Source: Tetradesmus obliquus
Taxonomy: Eukaryota > Chlorophyta > Chlorophyceae > Sphaeropleales > Scenedesmaceae
Length of the DNA stretch: 64,000 nucleotides
Direction: 5' to 3'
Assembly (NCBI GenBank): GCA_030272155.1
Contig: CP126198.1
Coordinates: 1,922,001-1,986,000, forward strand
Below, piece by piece: positions 42,498 to 54,506 of the stretch; the first letter of the stretch is position 1, and each line of letters opens with the position of its first letter. A program made the translations under genes and the position numbers. The notes below the pieces were generated by a model, which searched no databases, was not told the origin of the DNA, and worked only from the letters and a program-made list of their open reading frames with translations.

Positions 42498-44677
42498 GCT
42501 GGCAGCGCCTGCGGACAGCAGCAAAGAACACAGATGTTGGAGCACAGAGCAGCTGCATTGTGCTGCACTCCAGCCCATGGTGCATGCCCACAGCAGCAGC
42601 AAAACACCCATCCGATGGCAGCGCTGCTGGTGCTGGTAGAGAACATTTGACCACGATACAGCGATTGTGATCAAAACAAACAGCCTTACAAGGCGCTGCA
42701 GCTGTGCATCCGAGACAAAATATACCCCCGACACAGTGCGACAGTTCAATTTCGATGAAGCCTCCAGGCAGCTCATGCGATGGTCTTGAACTGCTGTTAC
42801 ATCAAATAAAAGTAGCCTGGGACTGATGAGTGGCCTATCAGGGCCTTGTTCACCAAGCATCTGTATGCTGTGTGTTCGCACCTGAGTTGCCAGGTAAACA
42901 GCGGTGCAGCAGCACAGATGTACCAAAGGAGCTTCTTCGCACAGATGCAAGCCCTCAATATTCCTCCCGCACCGTCCCCAAGGTGGCCAATTGCCTGCAG
43001 TTCTTGCTTCTGCTGCTGTGCACGAATACTTGCAGACTACAATGCCTCCGTCAGATCAAAGTGTCGTGTCGTAAAGCTCTGGATTGCCACGCTGCACATG
43101 GTGTCTATCAACCACAGGGAACTCCACAGACGAAAGGCATGTGGCAACATAACACATGCCAGTTTCAAAAAAACCTGCTCCAGGAAACTCGGGCTCCATA
43201 CTATTTCTTGCCAACAATGCAAGACCTTTATTTCTTGCATGCCACAACTTTCAGGTGCTTAGGACAGTGCGCCTGCGAGGGGGCTTGACAACTGCCTGCC
43301 GGAAAGCCATTCCGGAATGCCAGTGGCTGGCACTGCCAGGAGGTGCTGCCTGTTGCAGCCAGTTCCAGCATTCTGATAGGTTGGTTTTAAATTGGTACTA
43401 GGCGTGCTGTCAGGTATCAGTTGCGGCAAGCTAATGTTCAGAACGCAGGCACAGCCGGGTTGCATGTGTTGTGTTCCTGCTGGCAGAACCCTCAGGGTTG
43501 TCAGGGCCTGACAACCCGATGTTGGTCACCACCCAGTCCCGGTGTTGTTCACCACCCAGTTTGACCTATTTGCCACGCAACGGTTGCGAAGCAGCTTGCT
43601 TTGACTTGCAACTTGCACAGCAATGATCAAGAGCGCCTACAGCAAACACAACGCACGGCGGCATTCTCTACTGCGCTAGCTAGCTATAGCTATAGCGACT
43701 CGCCACCAGTCCGACTGCACAGCGTCAACTTGCAATGACTCATGTGGGGCTGAACCGTCTCAAATGTAACATTGTTGTATGGCGTAAGATAGTTACAGAC
43801 AAACCACGATCAACATTGTGATGTCTGTCTCACAAGACAAACAAGATGCCCATGCTAAAGTCAACGGGCATATAAGCATGCAAGTATATTATGCCATGCT
43901 TTGGTGATGCAAAACTCTCTCACTCCTGCAGTTTTCCACAACAGAAGCGCACAAACCCAGCGCACGCTCAGTAAGAACCACAACCTTTGCCATGGCAGTT
44001 TGCGTAGACAAGCCAGCTGCACGTGACGAGGAAAACTGCAGCTGCTCAGTGCGCACAGCTGTGAACACCACAACAATCTCTCTGTCAACAACAGCATGCT
44101 GCGTGTGACTGCTTCTGGGCACTGCCTCAGCACTTTACACTCTGAAGCCACTTTCCTGCAAGCACTCATGGTCGCCGGCAGCTGTCACTCAGCAGTGCGT
44201 GGCATGCGCAGGGGCGCTGCCATGCTCTGCATCATCCGGCTGATAGCCCAGTTGCAGGTTACTGCTGTGGCTGTAAGCTGTGAGTTGCGGGCTCTGTAAA
44301 GCGCACTACCAGCAGCCGAGTGGTTTAATCATCATCAACAAACTCCCTGCAGGCATTGGGCAGGCGGGCAGACAGTCAGGCAGTGGCACTGTCGAGCAGG
44401 ACATGGCCAAGGAGATTCTGTGCTGTTTCAACAAGCCACTGGATGCCGCAGAATCATAGGGTCCTGCTCCTTTACGGAGCTGCACGAGGCATGCGACCAT
44501 CGGCGATAGAACACTGTGTGAGGTCCTCAGTGCATGCTGCCTGACAAACGGCTACATAAAATTCACCAGGTAACAATGCTGCACGGCTGCCAGTATGAAA
44601 AGTGTTCATATGTGTCCGTTTGTTTGCTGTGCGAGGCCTGGCTGTGCAGTGCAGCACAGCTGCAGGGTCGTGCTCAC
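42498..44677. other. Unassigned interval
   Basis: Contains the ARI promoter side and probably the missing 3' exon(s) of the plastid-protein gene. Short open frames exist on both strands (for example minus 43889-44122), but none resembles a known family. At 43527-43560 TCACCACCCAGT recurs twice. No gene called. Confidence 0.4.
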
Positions 44678-44832
44678 CTCCTGTCTGTCCACTTTGGCTT
44701 CCTGACCTGAGCAATCTCCTCCTGCAAGATCAAAACACGACCATTTAAGCGGCAGCTGCAGGAGTAATAGGCGTAACCCGACATTACACCTAAGCAATTA
44801 TACTGTTTTCAGCACCTGTATGGCAGCAGCAG

Positions 44833-44870
<38 letters not shown>

Positions 44871-45350
44871 CCAGAGCCAGGAGCAATGCTCACATGTGTT
44901 GCCGGCCATAAACGCTGGCGGAGGGTCCTGCGAAATGCACATAATACAATCAAGGCAGGTGGTTGCCAATGGGCCACTCACATCGGTCATGTACTCGCCA
45001 GTCTCCTTGTATGTCGCCCTGTTCATGGCCCTCAGCTCTTCCAGGCGCTCCTCATCGCGCTCTGTGCGGTTGATGTACCAGGCTGGCGCACCAATGCCGA
45101 AAAGAAGTCCTAAAGCTAGTCCTGCCATGCTCAGCTGCGTATCTGGATCACTGAAGTCTAGTTCAATCGCCCGGACCTTGTGGCTGGTTCTCCTGCTAGG
45201 TGTCCGCACTGCTGCAATGCGTGGCGCCGCGCAGCTGCTGCTCCTAGTAGACGAAGCAAATGCTTGCCTGCGGCTGCCCAGCATGGCTGCCATGCTGCCC
45301 GCTGTCCTGGCAATTGCTGTCCTCTCAAGTGGTGCTGCAACTGGCGCCAC
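44678..45350 (-). CDS. Conserved plastid-type single-pass membrane protein, 3' end unresolved
   Basis: Exon 45350-44982 and exon 44721-44678 join in phase. The first part (R/S/A-rich, few acids) looks like a chloroplast transit peptide. Then DFSDPDTQLSMAGLALG leads into one hydrophobic helix, followed by NRTERDEERLEELRAMNRAT, GEYMTD and EEIAQVRKPKWTDRR. This pattern matches, from memory, a protein conserved in plants and algae whose name and function I cannot state. A final exon after TDRR must exist but was not found. Several in-frame ATGs exist (45350, 45293, 45284). Confidence 0.6.
44823..44872 (-). repeat. CTG tract in the plastid-protein intron
   Basis: Sense (CTG)n with TTG interruptions, about 100 bases upstream of the acceptor at 44722. 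Confidence 0.85.
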
Positions 45351-45849
45351 TCAGCGCAACAGGCCGTATGTGTGGCTTAAATGATAAGATGTCACTGCTC
45401 AGTACAAGTTTGCTGGGCGGCACGCGCTGGCTACATTTGGCGGGCCTGAGCATGTAACACTCTCGCGGTGCAGGCACTTCTGACACCCGGCTTACCGCAA
45501 CAGCTCGACAGAAAGCAGAACATGTGGTTGAGTGAGTAGTTAGCTGATGTAACAAAGGGCCTCAGCCAGCAGGCAGATATGTGTGTGTGACGAGTACAAT
45601 ACTTGGTGCAAGGAAACATCACCTGTGAGGAGAGCTCCATACAGAGCATACTGTAAATCCAGAGGCGTGCTGAATAGAGACAAACACTCTCTACTGTAAC
45701 CTCTTGGTACAAACTGTGCACCTGCCGCTTGCTAACACAAGCAGCACCAAACATATCAGGTCAGGCTCACCAGCACTGCAGCAGACCAGCTCAGCCTGCC
45801 AGCTCTGCCAGGCATCCTGCTTCTAGGCACATTCGCATACTACAGTGGT
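45351..45849. promoter_or_regulatory. Divergent promoter region, plastid protein / coiled-coil gene
   Basis: About 500 bases separate the two opposing start codons. No defined element recognised. Confidence 0.45.
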
Positions 45850-48800
45850 ATGGACAACTCATACGATGCGGCTTGGCAAGCATCAGTTGACGTTGTAAGC
45901 GGGACGTTGCCGGTGCAGCAGCTGCAGCACTTCTTGGAGCTGGTGCAGCTGCAAGCAGCCCCTGAGCAGCTGCAGGCAGCACTGCAGCAGCTACCGCAAG
46001 ACAAGCAGGAGCTCACTCGGGATGAAGTGTGAGGCTGCTGGGCTGTTACTGACTCACCTTTGGCTGTTTTCGTGGCTTAATGTATGTTAGTTGGCATGAA
46101 AACTGCTGCAGCTGGCTCTGCCATATGGCAAGAAACATACCTGACTTGTACCACAAGAGCGTGACAGGAGTTTCCCGACACTTTTCCCCTGTCATAACCG
46201 CTTGTCTAGTAATATATGCCCTTGGCCTGGTTGTCACATGTGTCCCGCCGTACCGCCAAATGTACCGCCTGCTGCCTCCTGTGCTGCTGTGCAGCGCTAC
46301 CTTGTGCCACACCCTGCTAGTAGCACCAGGCGGAGCACTTGGCCCTCTTGCAGCACATCACAGCAGCAGCATGATGGCAGGCACGCAGGCCTCGCACAAC
46401 AGTAGTAGTTCCTGCAAGCAGCAGCTGCCAGGGATGGGCAGCCAGCAGCCTGGGCTGCAGCAGCAGTCTGACGATGCAATGCTAGCGTACATGCAGCGCC
46501 TAGAAGAGCACCGCAAGCGATGCGAGCTATCCGGAAGGTGAGCGCGCAGCTGCGCAGTGCACACACTGCTGCGTTTGCTCGACTGGATGCTGCCTGAAGC
46601 CTACAGAGTATGTCGTGCCCTGCAAGAGCGTTATGCAGCTCGCTTCCATCGCTGTAATGGCTGGGATGTCCCATCAGCAGAAGCAGCAGCCTTGTTCACT
46701 GGCACTCCAGTCATCTGGTCAAGTTTGGCTTCGTACAGCAGATGACAAATGACCAGCTGGGCGCCTAAAAGTGAAGGCATGCGCAGTACTGCGCAGCTGA
46801 CAGCAGACTGGCACAGCTGGTTCCAACAGCAGCACACATGTCGACGGGCGGCTGCCTGAAGATGGCGATGGCTTGTTTTTTGTGCATGTCCTGCAAGCAC
46901 TTCTGCCGCGTGCCTGCATCGTGCAGCAACTGATTGTGTTTCCTGCCAACCCACCGCAGGTATGCGGAGGCAGCCGCGGCAGCGAAACGCATGCAGGACC
47001 TGAAGGCCGCGCAGGCGGAGCGCCTGCAAGGGCAGCTGGCAGTGCAGCAGCACAGCGAGATATGCCAGCTGCAGGAGCGCTACCAGCAGGTGGGCTGCTC
47101 CGGCTGTACATGTATATGTGTACAGCTGAATTGGCTGTTACAAAGGGTGCAAGTGCAGCAACAGAGCAGGAAAGGCAAGTAGACAGCAGTGGCAGCTACT
47201 GCAGCACGCAGCGTTTGCTGTGTTTGCTACGGCAGTGGTTGCGCCATCAGATGCTGAAGCGCCACCATGGGCAGTGGCAGCAAGAGGCAGCGTTTGTTGA
47301 CCATAAGTTTGTTTTTTTCATAGCCATGCAAGCAAGCGCACCACGCTCCTGCAAGGCCCAGCATCACACCACCACTGGCATCACATGCAGCCACCCACCG
47401 CCTGCCCTTGCAGGACACACAGCTGTTTGACCAACAGTTGCGCAAGCGCGTGGCCGCCTGCAAGAATCCTCAGCAGCGCCACACAGCCTTTGCCATCACC
47501 CTGTGCTGCCTGCTCCGGCAGGAGACGCAGCTGTTTGACCAGCAGTGGCGCAAGCGCTTGGCCGCCTGCAAAACATTCCCAGCAGTGCCAAACAGCCTCT
47601 GCCATCACCCCCTTGTGCTGCCTGCTCCTGCAGGAGACGCAGCTGTTTGACCAGCAGTGGCGCGAGCGCGTGGCCGCGTACGAGGCAGGTGTTGCGGGGC
47701 AGCTGGCCACGCTGCGCGCTGCACACGAGGCGCAGCTGGCAGACTTCCTGCTGCAGGCGGAGGTGCGGCGGCCTGGCCAGCCGCAGCACAGCGCGGACTA
47801 CCTGAACAGCCGCAAGGTGGAGGAGGTGCTGGTGAAGCAGGTGGGCGGTGTGCTGTGTGAGTAGTGCAGCACAGCTTGCTGCTTTCAGTGCTAGCTGCAC
47901 AGCGCGGACTACCTGAACAGCCGCAAGGTGGAAGAGGTGCTGGTGAAGCAGGTGGGCTGCGTGTGCTGTGATAATACTGCACAGCAGCTTGCTGCTTTCA
48001 GTGCCAGCTGCACAGCGCGGAGCACCTGAACAGCCCCAAAGTGGAGGAGGTGCTGGTGAAGCAGGTGGGCTGCGTGTGCTGTGATAATACTGCAGCACAG
48101 CTTGCTGCTTTCAGTGCTGGCTGCACAGCGCGGAGCACCTGAACAGTTGCAAGGTTGAGTAGGTGCTGGTGAAGCAGGTGTGCGGTGTGCGGTGTGCGGT
48201 GTGCAATGTGAGTAGTGCAGAGCCTCTGCAGTAGTGCAGAGCCTCTGCAGCTGCGGCAGCTTGCTGCTTTCAGCCCTAGCTGCACAGCGCGGAGTACCTG
48301 AACAGCCGCAAGGTGGAGGAGGTGCTGGTGAAGCAGGTGGGCTGCGTGTGCTGTGATAATACTGCAGCACAGCTTGCTGCTTTCAGTGCTGGCTGCACAG
48401 CGCGGAGCACCTGAACAGTTGCAAGGTTGAGTAGGTGCTGGTGAAGCAGGTGGGCTGCGTGTGCTGTGATAATACTGCAGCACAGCTTGCGGCTTTCAGT
48501 GCTAGCTGCACAGCGCGGAGCACCTGAACAGCCGCAAGGTGGAGGAGGTGCTGGTGAAGCAGGTGGGCGGTGTCTGCCTGCCGCTGTTTGCTGTCCACAC
48601 TGGCAGCGCAGCTTGCTGGGTTCAGTGCTAGCTGCTGTGACGACAAGGGCAAAACAATTTTTGCGCACATGCTGGAACATTGTGCCTGCAGTCACCCTAC
48701 CAGTATAGAAGATGTAGTAACTGCCGCTGCAGGGCCAGTACCGCAAGGCCCACGAGCTGAAGGTGGCTGCTGACGCCATGTACCATGAGGAGCTGGCCAG

Positions 48801-49777
48801 CACGCAGGCGGCCTGGGACTCAGAGGTGGCGCTGCGCAAGACGCGGCTGCAGGCCAAGCAGCAGGGTGAGTACTGGTGCGCCTGATCACCTAGTGTTTGG
48901 TAAGCTACAACGAGGCCAGTCGCCCTGGTCACCAGTCGGTGCACCAGAAGCCTTGCAGTGCAGGATTAGCGGGCAGCAGGGTGGGGCGGAGTGAGGACGC
49001 AGCTGATGCAGCTGAGCCCCTCATGCTACAGCAGTTGGCCAGTGGGCGGCCGTGGCTGTGGTGGATTGTGATGCCGTGCAGCTGTGCAGTGCTGTACATG
49101 TGGCAGTCGCCGCATGAGTGTGGCGGGGCAGCATTACAGTGATAGCATCACGGCTACCAGCATAGCACGGTTTGGTCTAGTGACATGATGCTGTTGGTGG
49201 TGGCGCAACTGCAGGCGAGCTGGATGTGCTGCTGCAGCGTGCGGCGCGGGGCCGCGACGAGCTGGAGCTGCGGCGGCGCGATGAGGCTGGAAAGCGGGGC
49301 AACAGGTTTAGGTGCATGGTGCAGGTGAGCGCTGGGTTAGAAGGTGGACCCTGCGAATCGTGGCAGGCGAGGTCGTCGGGGCTGTGTACCCGTTCTGTCC
49401 TTGCCGTCCTGCTCCCGGGCACCGGACTATGTATGGCACACAAGGCTGGCGGTACACAGCAGGATGCTGCGCCCAGGCTGTACTGGTGACCCGGTCGCTG
49501 CTCAACAACCCGCTGGGAATGCTGGACAGCTGTTGCCCTCACAGTGCCACGCGGCTCCATTAGGGCGTGGGGCCGATGGCGTTGATGCTATGGCTTGATG
49601 GGTAACATGATGATGATGAGTGCCACGCGGCAGATGTGCCGCACTGCGCACCGAGTGCCTTTTACGCATGATTGCTGACTTGCACGTCCACTCGCACGCC
49701 TGTGCATGCTGCTGCTGCAGGAGCTTGACGGCTTATGCAAAGTGCCCTGCATGTATCCCCACCAATAGCGGCTCTTC

Positions 49778-49808
<31 letters not shown>

Positions 49809-49942
49809 AGGAGCTTGACGGCATGCAGCGGCTGGAGGCGCTGCACCTGCAGCACTTCCTGGAGGGGTCGGCGCTGCCCGGCAAGTACATGCCGCTGCGG
49901 GACAGCACCTTCAAGCGCAAGCGCGAGCTGCTGGGGCTGTAG
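45850..49942 (+). CDS. Coiled-coil protein of a family known from ciliated eukaryotes
   Basis: Exons: 45850 to about 46026, about 46456-46537, 46960-47089, 47634-47840, 48733-48865, 49215-49324, 49811-49942. From 46960 on the junctions are phase-consistent. The product is almost wholly helical and charged: MQRLEEHRKRC, YAEAAAAAKRMQDLKAAQAE, LFDQQWRERVAAYEAG, YLNSRKVEEVLVKQ, GQYRKAHELKVAADAM, DELELRRRDEAGKR, and the tail STFKRKRELLGL. The motif order (…RKVEE-LVKQ-Y--AH--K--AD…) resembles, from memory, an unnamed coiled-coil family found in algae and ciliates, so a ciliary or cytoskeletal role is possible but inferred. The first intron boundaries are less certain. The intron after 47840 carries six extra copies of the exon end. 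Confidence 0.75.
47415..47575 (+). repeat. Two acceptor-side copies of a coiled-coil exon
   Basis: Copies starting at 47415 and 47522 repeat the start of the exon at 47634 (TQLFDQQWRKRVAA) with TTGCAG or CGGCAG acceptors and part of the intron. Confidence 0.92.
47880..48570 (+). repeat. Six donor-side copies of a coiled-coil exon
   Basis: Units near 47898, 48010, 48122, 48280, 48394 and 48506 repeat the exon end (SAxYLNSRKVEEVLVKQ) and GTGGGC donor, spaced about 112-158 bases. The third and fifth share the same damaged sequence (GTTGAGTAGG, a stop), showing a second round that copied a larger block. Confidence 0.93.
49715..49810 (+). repeat. Last-exon start copy and CTG tract at the acceptor
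   Basis: GAGCTTGACGGC after CTGCTGCAG at 49721 is a copy of the real last-exon start at 49811. A (CTG)n tract (49778-49807) ends in that exon's acceptor CTGCAG. Confidence 0.9.
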
Positions 49943-50079
49943 CAGTGTGTTAACTTGCAGACTATGCGTGTCCATGCGCAGTTGCACGAGGCTCGGGCAG
50001 TGTGATGGTCGCTGAGGCGTGGTGGAGACACAGTGCAGCTTGCATCAGCGGCTAAGCAAAGCCATCCGCAATGTTGGGT

Positions 50080-50084
50080 TGTAA
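50080..50084 (+). terminator. Polyadenylation signal of the coiled-coil gene
   Basis: TGTAA about 140 bases after the stop; another at 50179-50183. Confidence 0.5.
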
Positions 50085-50134
50085 TGCATGGGACAGGCTG
50101 TGCTGCGCCACAGTGCGGCAATCATTGCAGGCTG

Positions 50135-50136
<2 letters not shown>

Positions 50137-50167
<31 letters not shown>
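50137..50167. repeat. (ATC)n microsatellite
   Basis: Ten ATC units in the convergent spacer. The rest of 49943-50900 shows no gene. Confidence 0.9.
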
Positions 50168-50929
50168 GGCTGTCTAGGTGTAAGCATTTACGGCTGATAC
50201 TCACGCCATTCTTTTGCCAAACTAGGTTGAGTCGTTGAATGGTAGTTGCGTGCGCGTTGCTGGCTGTGACGATCTGCCCTGCTACACGCCGCGTGTTGGG
50301 CCAACCAACCAGGCAGATCACAGCAAAAACGTTACACCTGCCGTTCAGCACCAACTTCAGGCTTCATCCATGTCCTCGAATGTCAATGACTGCAAGACAA
50401 AGCTAGCCTGACTGAAATCACCAAAAGCGGGTCAAGATACAAGCTACAAAGGCCTTTCGGAGCTGCAGTGCCACCAGGCTGACAAAACATAAAAAAAACT
50501 ATGTGTCACAAAAGCCTGCTTGCTGCACAATTAGGCCAATGATGTGCGCACCAACGTTGAAAAGAAATGTGCAGACCTGTCTGTCCAACGCAGTGAGTAT
50601 AGCATAAGTCTGAGCCATGAGCGCTTGTCAGGCATCTGACAGGGATGCTGCAAATGTGCAGCACAGCAGCACGTGAACCAGGTTATGCTCAACACCATGC
50701 CGCTGCCACCTGCAGCATACATCTAGTGACTTGCTCAGGAACATGGCCAGACGCTGCACTGCCAGCCATAGCACTGCCAATGGTCAGCCGTAAACACGTG
50801 GCAAACATGCTTGCAACTCAACCCTGCAAACAAGCTTCAGCGCAATTAAATGTGTGAAAATGCCCAGAGTAGCCCACTGCACCAGTGCAGTATCAACTTC
50901 AGAAGCCTGCATAACCACCACACAGCTCC

Positions 50930-51290
50930 TCCACAGCCCCACAACTTGCCCTGCCTGCTATCCCTCGCGCTGCGTTGCGTAGTAACCCGCCACAGCCACT
51001 CCTGTCAGCAGCACTGCGGGCACAACATGCGCTCACATGCAATCCCACTGTCAACAACCTTTCGCCTGCTATCCCTTGCGTCGCCTGGCGTAGTACACTG
51101 CCACAGCCGCCACAGCCAGCCCTGTCAGCAGCACCGCCGGCACAACATGCGCTGACATGCAATCCCACTGTCAACAACCTTTCGCCTGCTATCCCTTGCG
51201 TCGCCTGGCGTAGTACACTGCCACAGCCGCCACAGCCAGCCCTGTCAGCAGCACCGCCGGCACAACATGCGCTGACATGCGATATTGCAC
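50930..51290 (-). repeat. Copies of the last PI31-like exon end
   Basis: Three further copies of the segment coding the C-terminal helix and stop (LLTGLAVAAVAVYYA...) follow the real stop at 51313. The two middle units (51052-51171 and 51172-51291) are a near-perfect 120-base tandem duplication; the outermost copy is more diverged. Confidence 0.9.
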
Positions 51291-51312
51291 ACTGTCAAAC
51301 ACCTTTCGCCTG

Positions 51313-52262
51313 CTATCCCTTGCGTCGCCTGGCGTAGTACACTGCCACAGCTGCCACAGCCAGCCCTGTCAGCAGCACCGCCGGCACAACATACGACCCT
51401 GAACCGCCGCCTGCCCCCTCCGCCCCACCCAGAGGGTTCATCACAGCAGCCAGCCATCTGCTAGCGGGGCTGCGTGCTCCTGCATTGCCTGCTGCCCACG
51501 TCTCGCCAGTGCTGCAAGCCGTCTCGATGACGTCTTCTGCTGCTTCGAGTAAAGGAGACAGCAGGTGCTGCTGCATCATTGGCACGAGTGCTTCGCTGTG
51601 CTGCAGCACTCCCTCCCAGCTCCTGCTGCCAAGCTTTGCGGCGTCTGGCACATACTTCTCTACCATCAAGCCCAGCAGCTACAAAGCAGGAAGTGCACAG
51701 GAAGGAACAGCACATAGCAGACAGGACATGCAGCAGACACAAAAGTATGTCAGGCTGACACATACTTCTCAAGCAAGAAGCACAGCAGCTGCAAGGCGGG
51801 GATGAACAACACAAGCAGCAGAAACTTCATCAACAAAGAATGGCTGGCTGGCACAGCTCCATAAAAAAAACACAACAAGTGTGCTTGCTGCCAACGTTCG
51901 CGGCATATGCCTGGTGCTCTTCACTTGCAACAAATTAGGAACGCCCAGGAACTCAATCGTGGCAGTAGCAGTAGGCAACAAGCAGCAGCAGCGCATTGCT
52001 CATGCTGCACTAAAGTAATGCTTTAACATGCTGTGTTGTCTATGCGTCTGCCCATACACGCCCACACAGCAGCATTATGAATCAAAACCAGCCAGCTCTG
52101 CTGCATAGCTGGCAGGCACCTTAAAAACCTAAAACCCAGCTCACGTGTGAGTTGCGCTCGTTGCCTGCCTCTATGGAGTGTGCCAGCATGCGTCCTGACG
52201 CGCGCTGCAGGCTGCAGTGCAGCACCAGCGTGTTGCGCTTGCCGGGCATGGAGTACCTGCTC

Positions 52263-52305
<43 letters not shown>

Positions 52306-52720
52306 GACATGGGGGTTTGGCCTAGGCAAGCAACGAGGTCAGCGGGTGCAGCTGCAAGAGGTACACAACAATGCAACGACTGGTGGCACTTGTCTCTCAG
52401 TCTTCCTCTCAGAGAGTTGCATACACATTGCCTGCCACTGCAGATGCTGATGGCCACGGACCCCACCTGACCACCCACTCAGCATCCGTCAGCTCCTTCA
52501 TGCGCTTTCTGTCTCTCATGCACCACCTGTCTCTCGCATGCACTGCCCCGCTCTCTCATGCATGCATGCATGCACACTGCTGCCAGCAGTGTCAGTAGTA
52601 ATTGCTGATGCCTTTGTGATCACACCCACCTGAACACCCATTCGTCTTTGAGCTCCACCGACCACCTAGGCTGTGGCGCCCACTTGTTGCTGGCATCGTC
52701 ACCGCTGGGCCGCGTGCACT

Positions 52721-52778
<58 letters not shown>

Positions 52779-54012
52779 TAGGTCAAGCACATCAATAGCT
52801 GAGCACAGAAAGGCATCATGTGTGTCACTAGTGGCGTCTAGCCTCCTGGCACAGCTTGCACGCGGAGCCGCTCCAGCAGAATTCTTTGCCCCAAGTCCTA
52901 GCACTGCAAGTGACACTCTTCGAACCCATACACAGCTACACACAAGCAACGCCAGCAGCATCAAAACATAGACATCCATACATGTCAGTGCTGCTCTGCA
53001 TGCGGGCGTTCGGATCATGTTCACACGTTGCGCCTATGCAGCACAGCCGGCCGCAGCCCTCAGTAGGGAGCCATGGTCCACCGTCACGCAGTGGGCAGGC
53101 CAGCACCACAGTCGATGACGCTGACAGTCGATGGAAGACAACAGCCCGATGAGCCTGATGCACGCGCCCCGCTCGATGACGCTGACCTGCCAAATACACT
53201 TAGTGACGTACACTTCAAGCAGCAGCGGCTGCAGCAGCGCCTCACCAGGAAGCCATTGTCCACAACACGTACTTGATGCTGATGCTTATTTATTTCATAC
53301 TATTAAAGCGAGCATAAAGCAGCAGCGGCCGCAGCAGCGTCTCACCAGAAATTTGTTGTCCACAGCACGTACTTGATGTTGCTGCACATTCATATTCAGC
53401 AAATCTAACTTCAAGCAGCAGCGGCCGCAGCAGGGTTCCACCAGGAAGCCATTGTCCACAGCACGTACTTGATGTTGCTGCACACTTTTGTGTTTGATCA
53501 AGTAAACTGCAAGCAGCTGCAGCACTCACGAGGAAGCCATTGTCCAGCATCACGCAGTGGCAGGCCAGCGCCACACTCACTAACACTGTGCATGTACATA
53601 ATTCCTAATATGCTGTATGATGCAGCACAGCCCGCAGCAGCACTCACCAGGAAGCCATTGTCCACCATCACGCAGTGGCAGGCCAGCGCCAGCACGGCGC
53701 CGGCATCAGGCTCCCCCAGGCCTCCAGGGCCGCGCGGCTCAGCTAGTGCTAGTGCCTGCATTTGCCCAAACACAACATATGAAACATGAGGAGTTCAGAA
53801 GACAGAACCGCACAAGGGAGACAAACCTCAGCGATGGGACTTGATGATGTGGTGAGTTGCTTGCGACATGCTGCATTGAGGGATGTTGCAATTGGCGGCT
53901 AAAAACATGTATAAGTCGAGTCGAGTCTGAAAAGGCTGCAGCATCAGCGCTGATCATTGCTTGCACTCACCCACTCCATCTTCTGGGCACTGGTGATAGC
54001 GGGTGCAGGCAT
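51313..54012 (-). CDS. PI31-like proteasome regulator with C-terminal membrane helix
   Basis: Exons 54012-53971, 53755-53648, 52718-52630, 52256-52145, 51678-51313 join in phase to 238 residues. The order of elements fits the PI31/FBXO7 N-terminal domain: a helix (ALACHCVMVDNGFL), a W-containing strand (DEWVFR), a strand pair (YSMPGKRNTLVLHCSL), HSIEAGN, and a helix (VEKYVPDAAKL then MMQQHLLSPLLEA). PI31 proteins bind the 20S proteasome and in plants regulate proteasome activity. Instead of the usual proline-rich tail, this protein ends in a glycine-rich linker and one hydrophobic helix (PAVLLTGLAVAAVAVYYARR), so it may be tail-anchored. Assignment rests on pattern, not strong identity. The start ATG is uncertain. 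Confidence 0.62.
52263..52302 (-). repeat. CTG tract at a PI31-like acceptor
   Basis: Sense (CTG)n ends in CGAGCAG, the acceptor of the exon at 52256. Confidence 0.9.
52719..52773 (-). repeat. CTG tract forming a PI31-like acceptor
   Basis: Sense (CTG)n of about 16 units whose last unit is followed directly by CAG, the acceptor of the exon at 52718. Confidence 0.9.
53065..53580 (-). repeat. Donor-side copies of a PI31-like exon
   Basis: At least five units (near 53065, 53240, 53340, 53435, 53525) repeat the exon end (CHCVMVDNGFL, reverse GAAGCCATTGTCCA) and donor, downstream in transcript sense of 53648. Older ones are more diverged. Confidence 0.88.
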
Positions 54013-54429
54013 GACGGCTGCGCTCTCAAGTGTCGAAGCTGTTCCTACGCTGCGCTGCGTGCCGAGCAGCGTTTGCTGTATGCACAGCACCGCTGCTGAG
54101 CACTCTCCCCGATGCTGCTTCTGCTGCTGCTGAGTCTTGCGGGTGCTACTGTTGCGGCTTTTGCTGCTGCTGGGGGTTTGTAGCAAGGCGCAGCAGTGCC
54201 TGCAGGGATGTTGTGAGGTGGGACTTGCCTCCGGGCCTGCCACTCTTTGCTACAGCGTTGCCTGTTCAAAGCAGCGCGGCAGCATGAAGCCACCCATAAG
54301 TGTTGAACTTGGTAAGAAGGCTGCACATCTTGGGGAGACAGATAAATGATGTCAATCACACTGTTCAATGCTGTCTTGCATTGGAATGGGAGCTTCAAGG
54401 GGCATCGAAAGTGTTTGTGCAAGCTAACC

Positions 54430-54462
54430 AGTGCTGCTACTGCCTCAGGCTTTCCTGCAAGG

Positions 54463-54506
<44 letters not shown>

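Noticed and set aside
43861..44169. Minus-strand open frames as the last exon of the plastid gene
   Set aside because: No frame continues the expected acidic tail after TDRR with a proper acceptor and phase.
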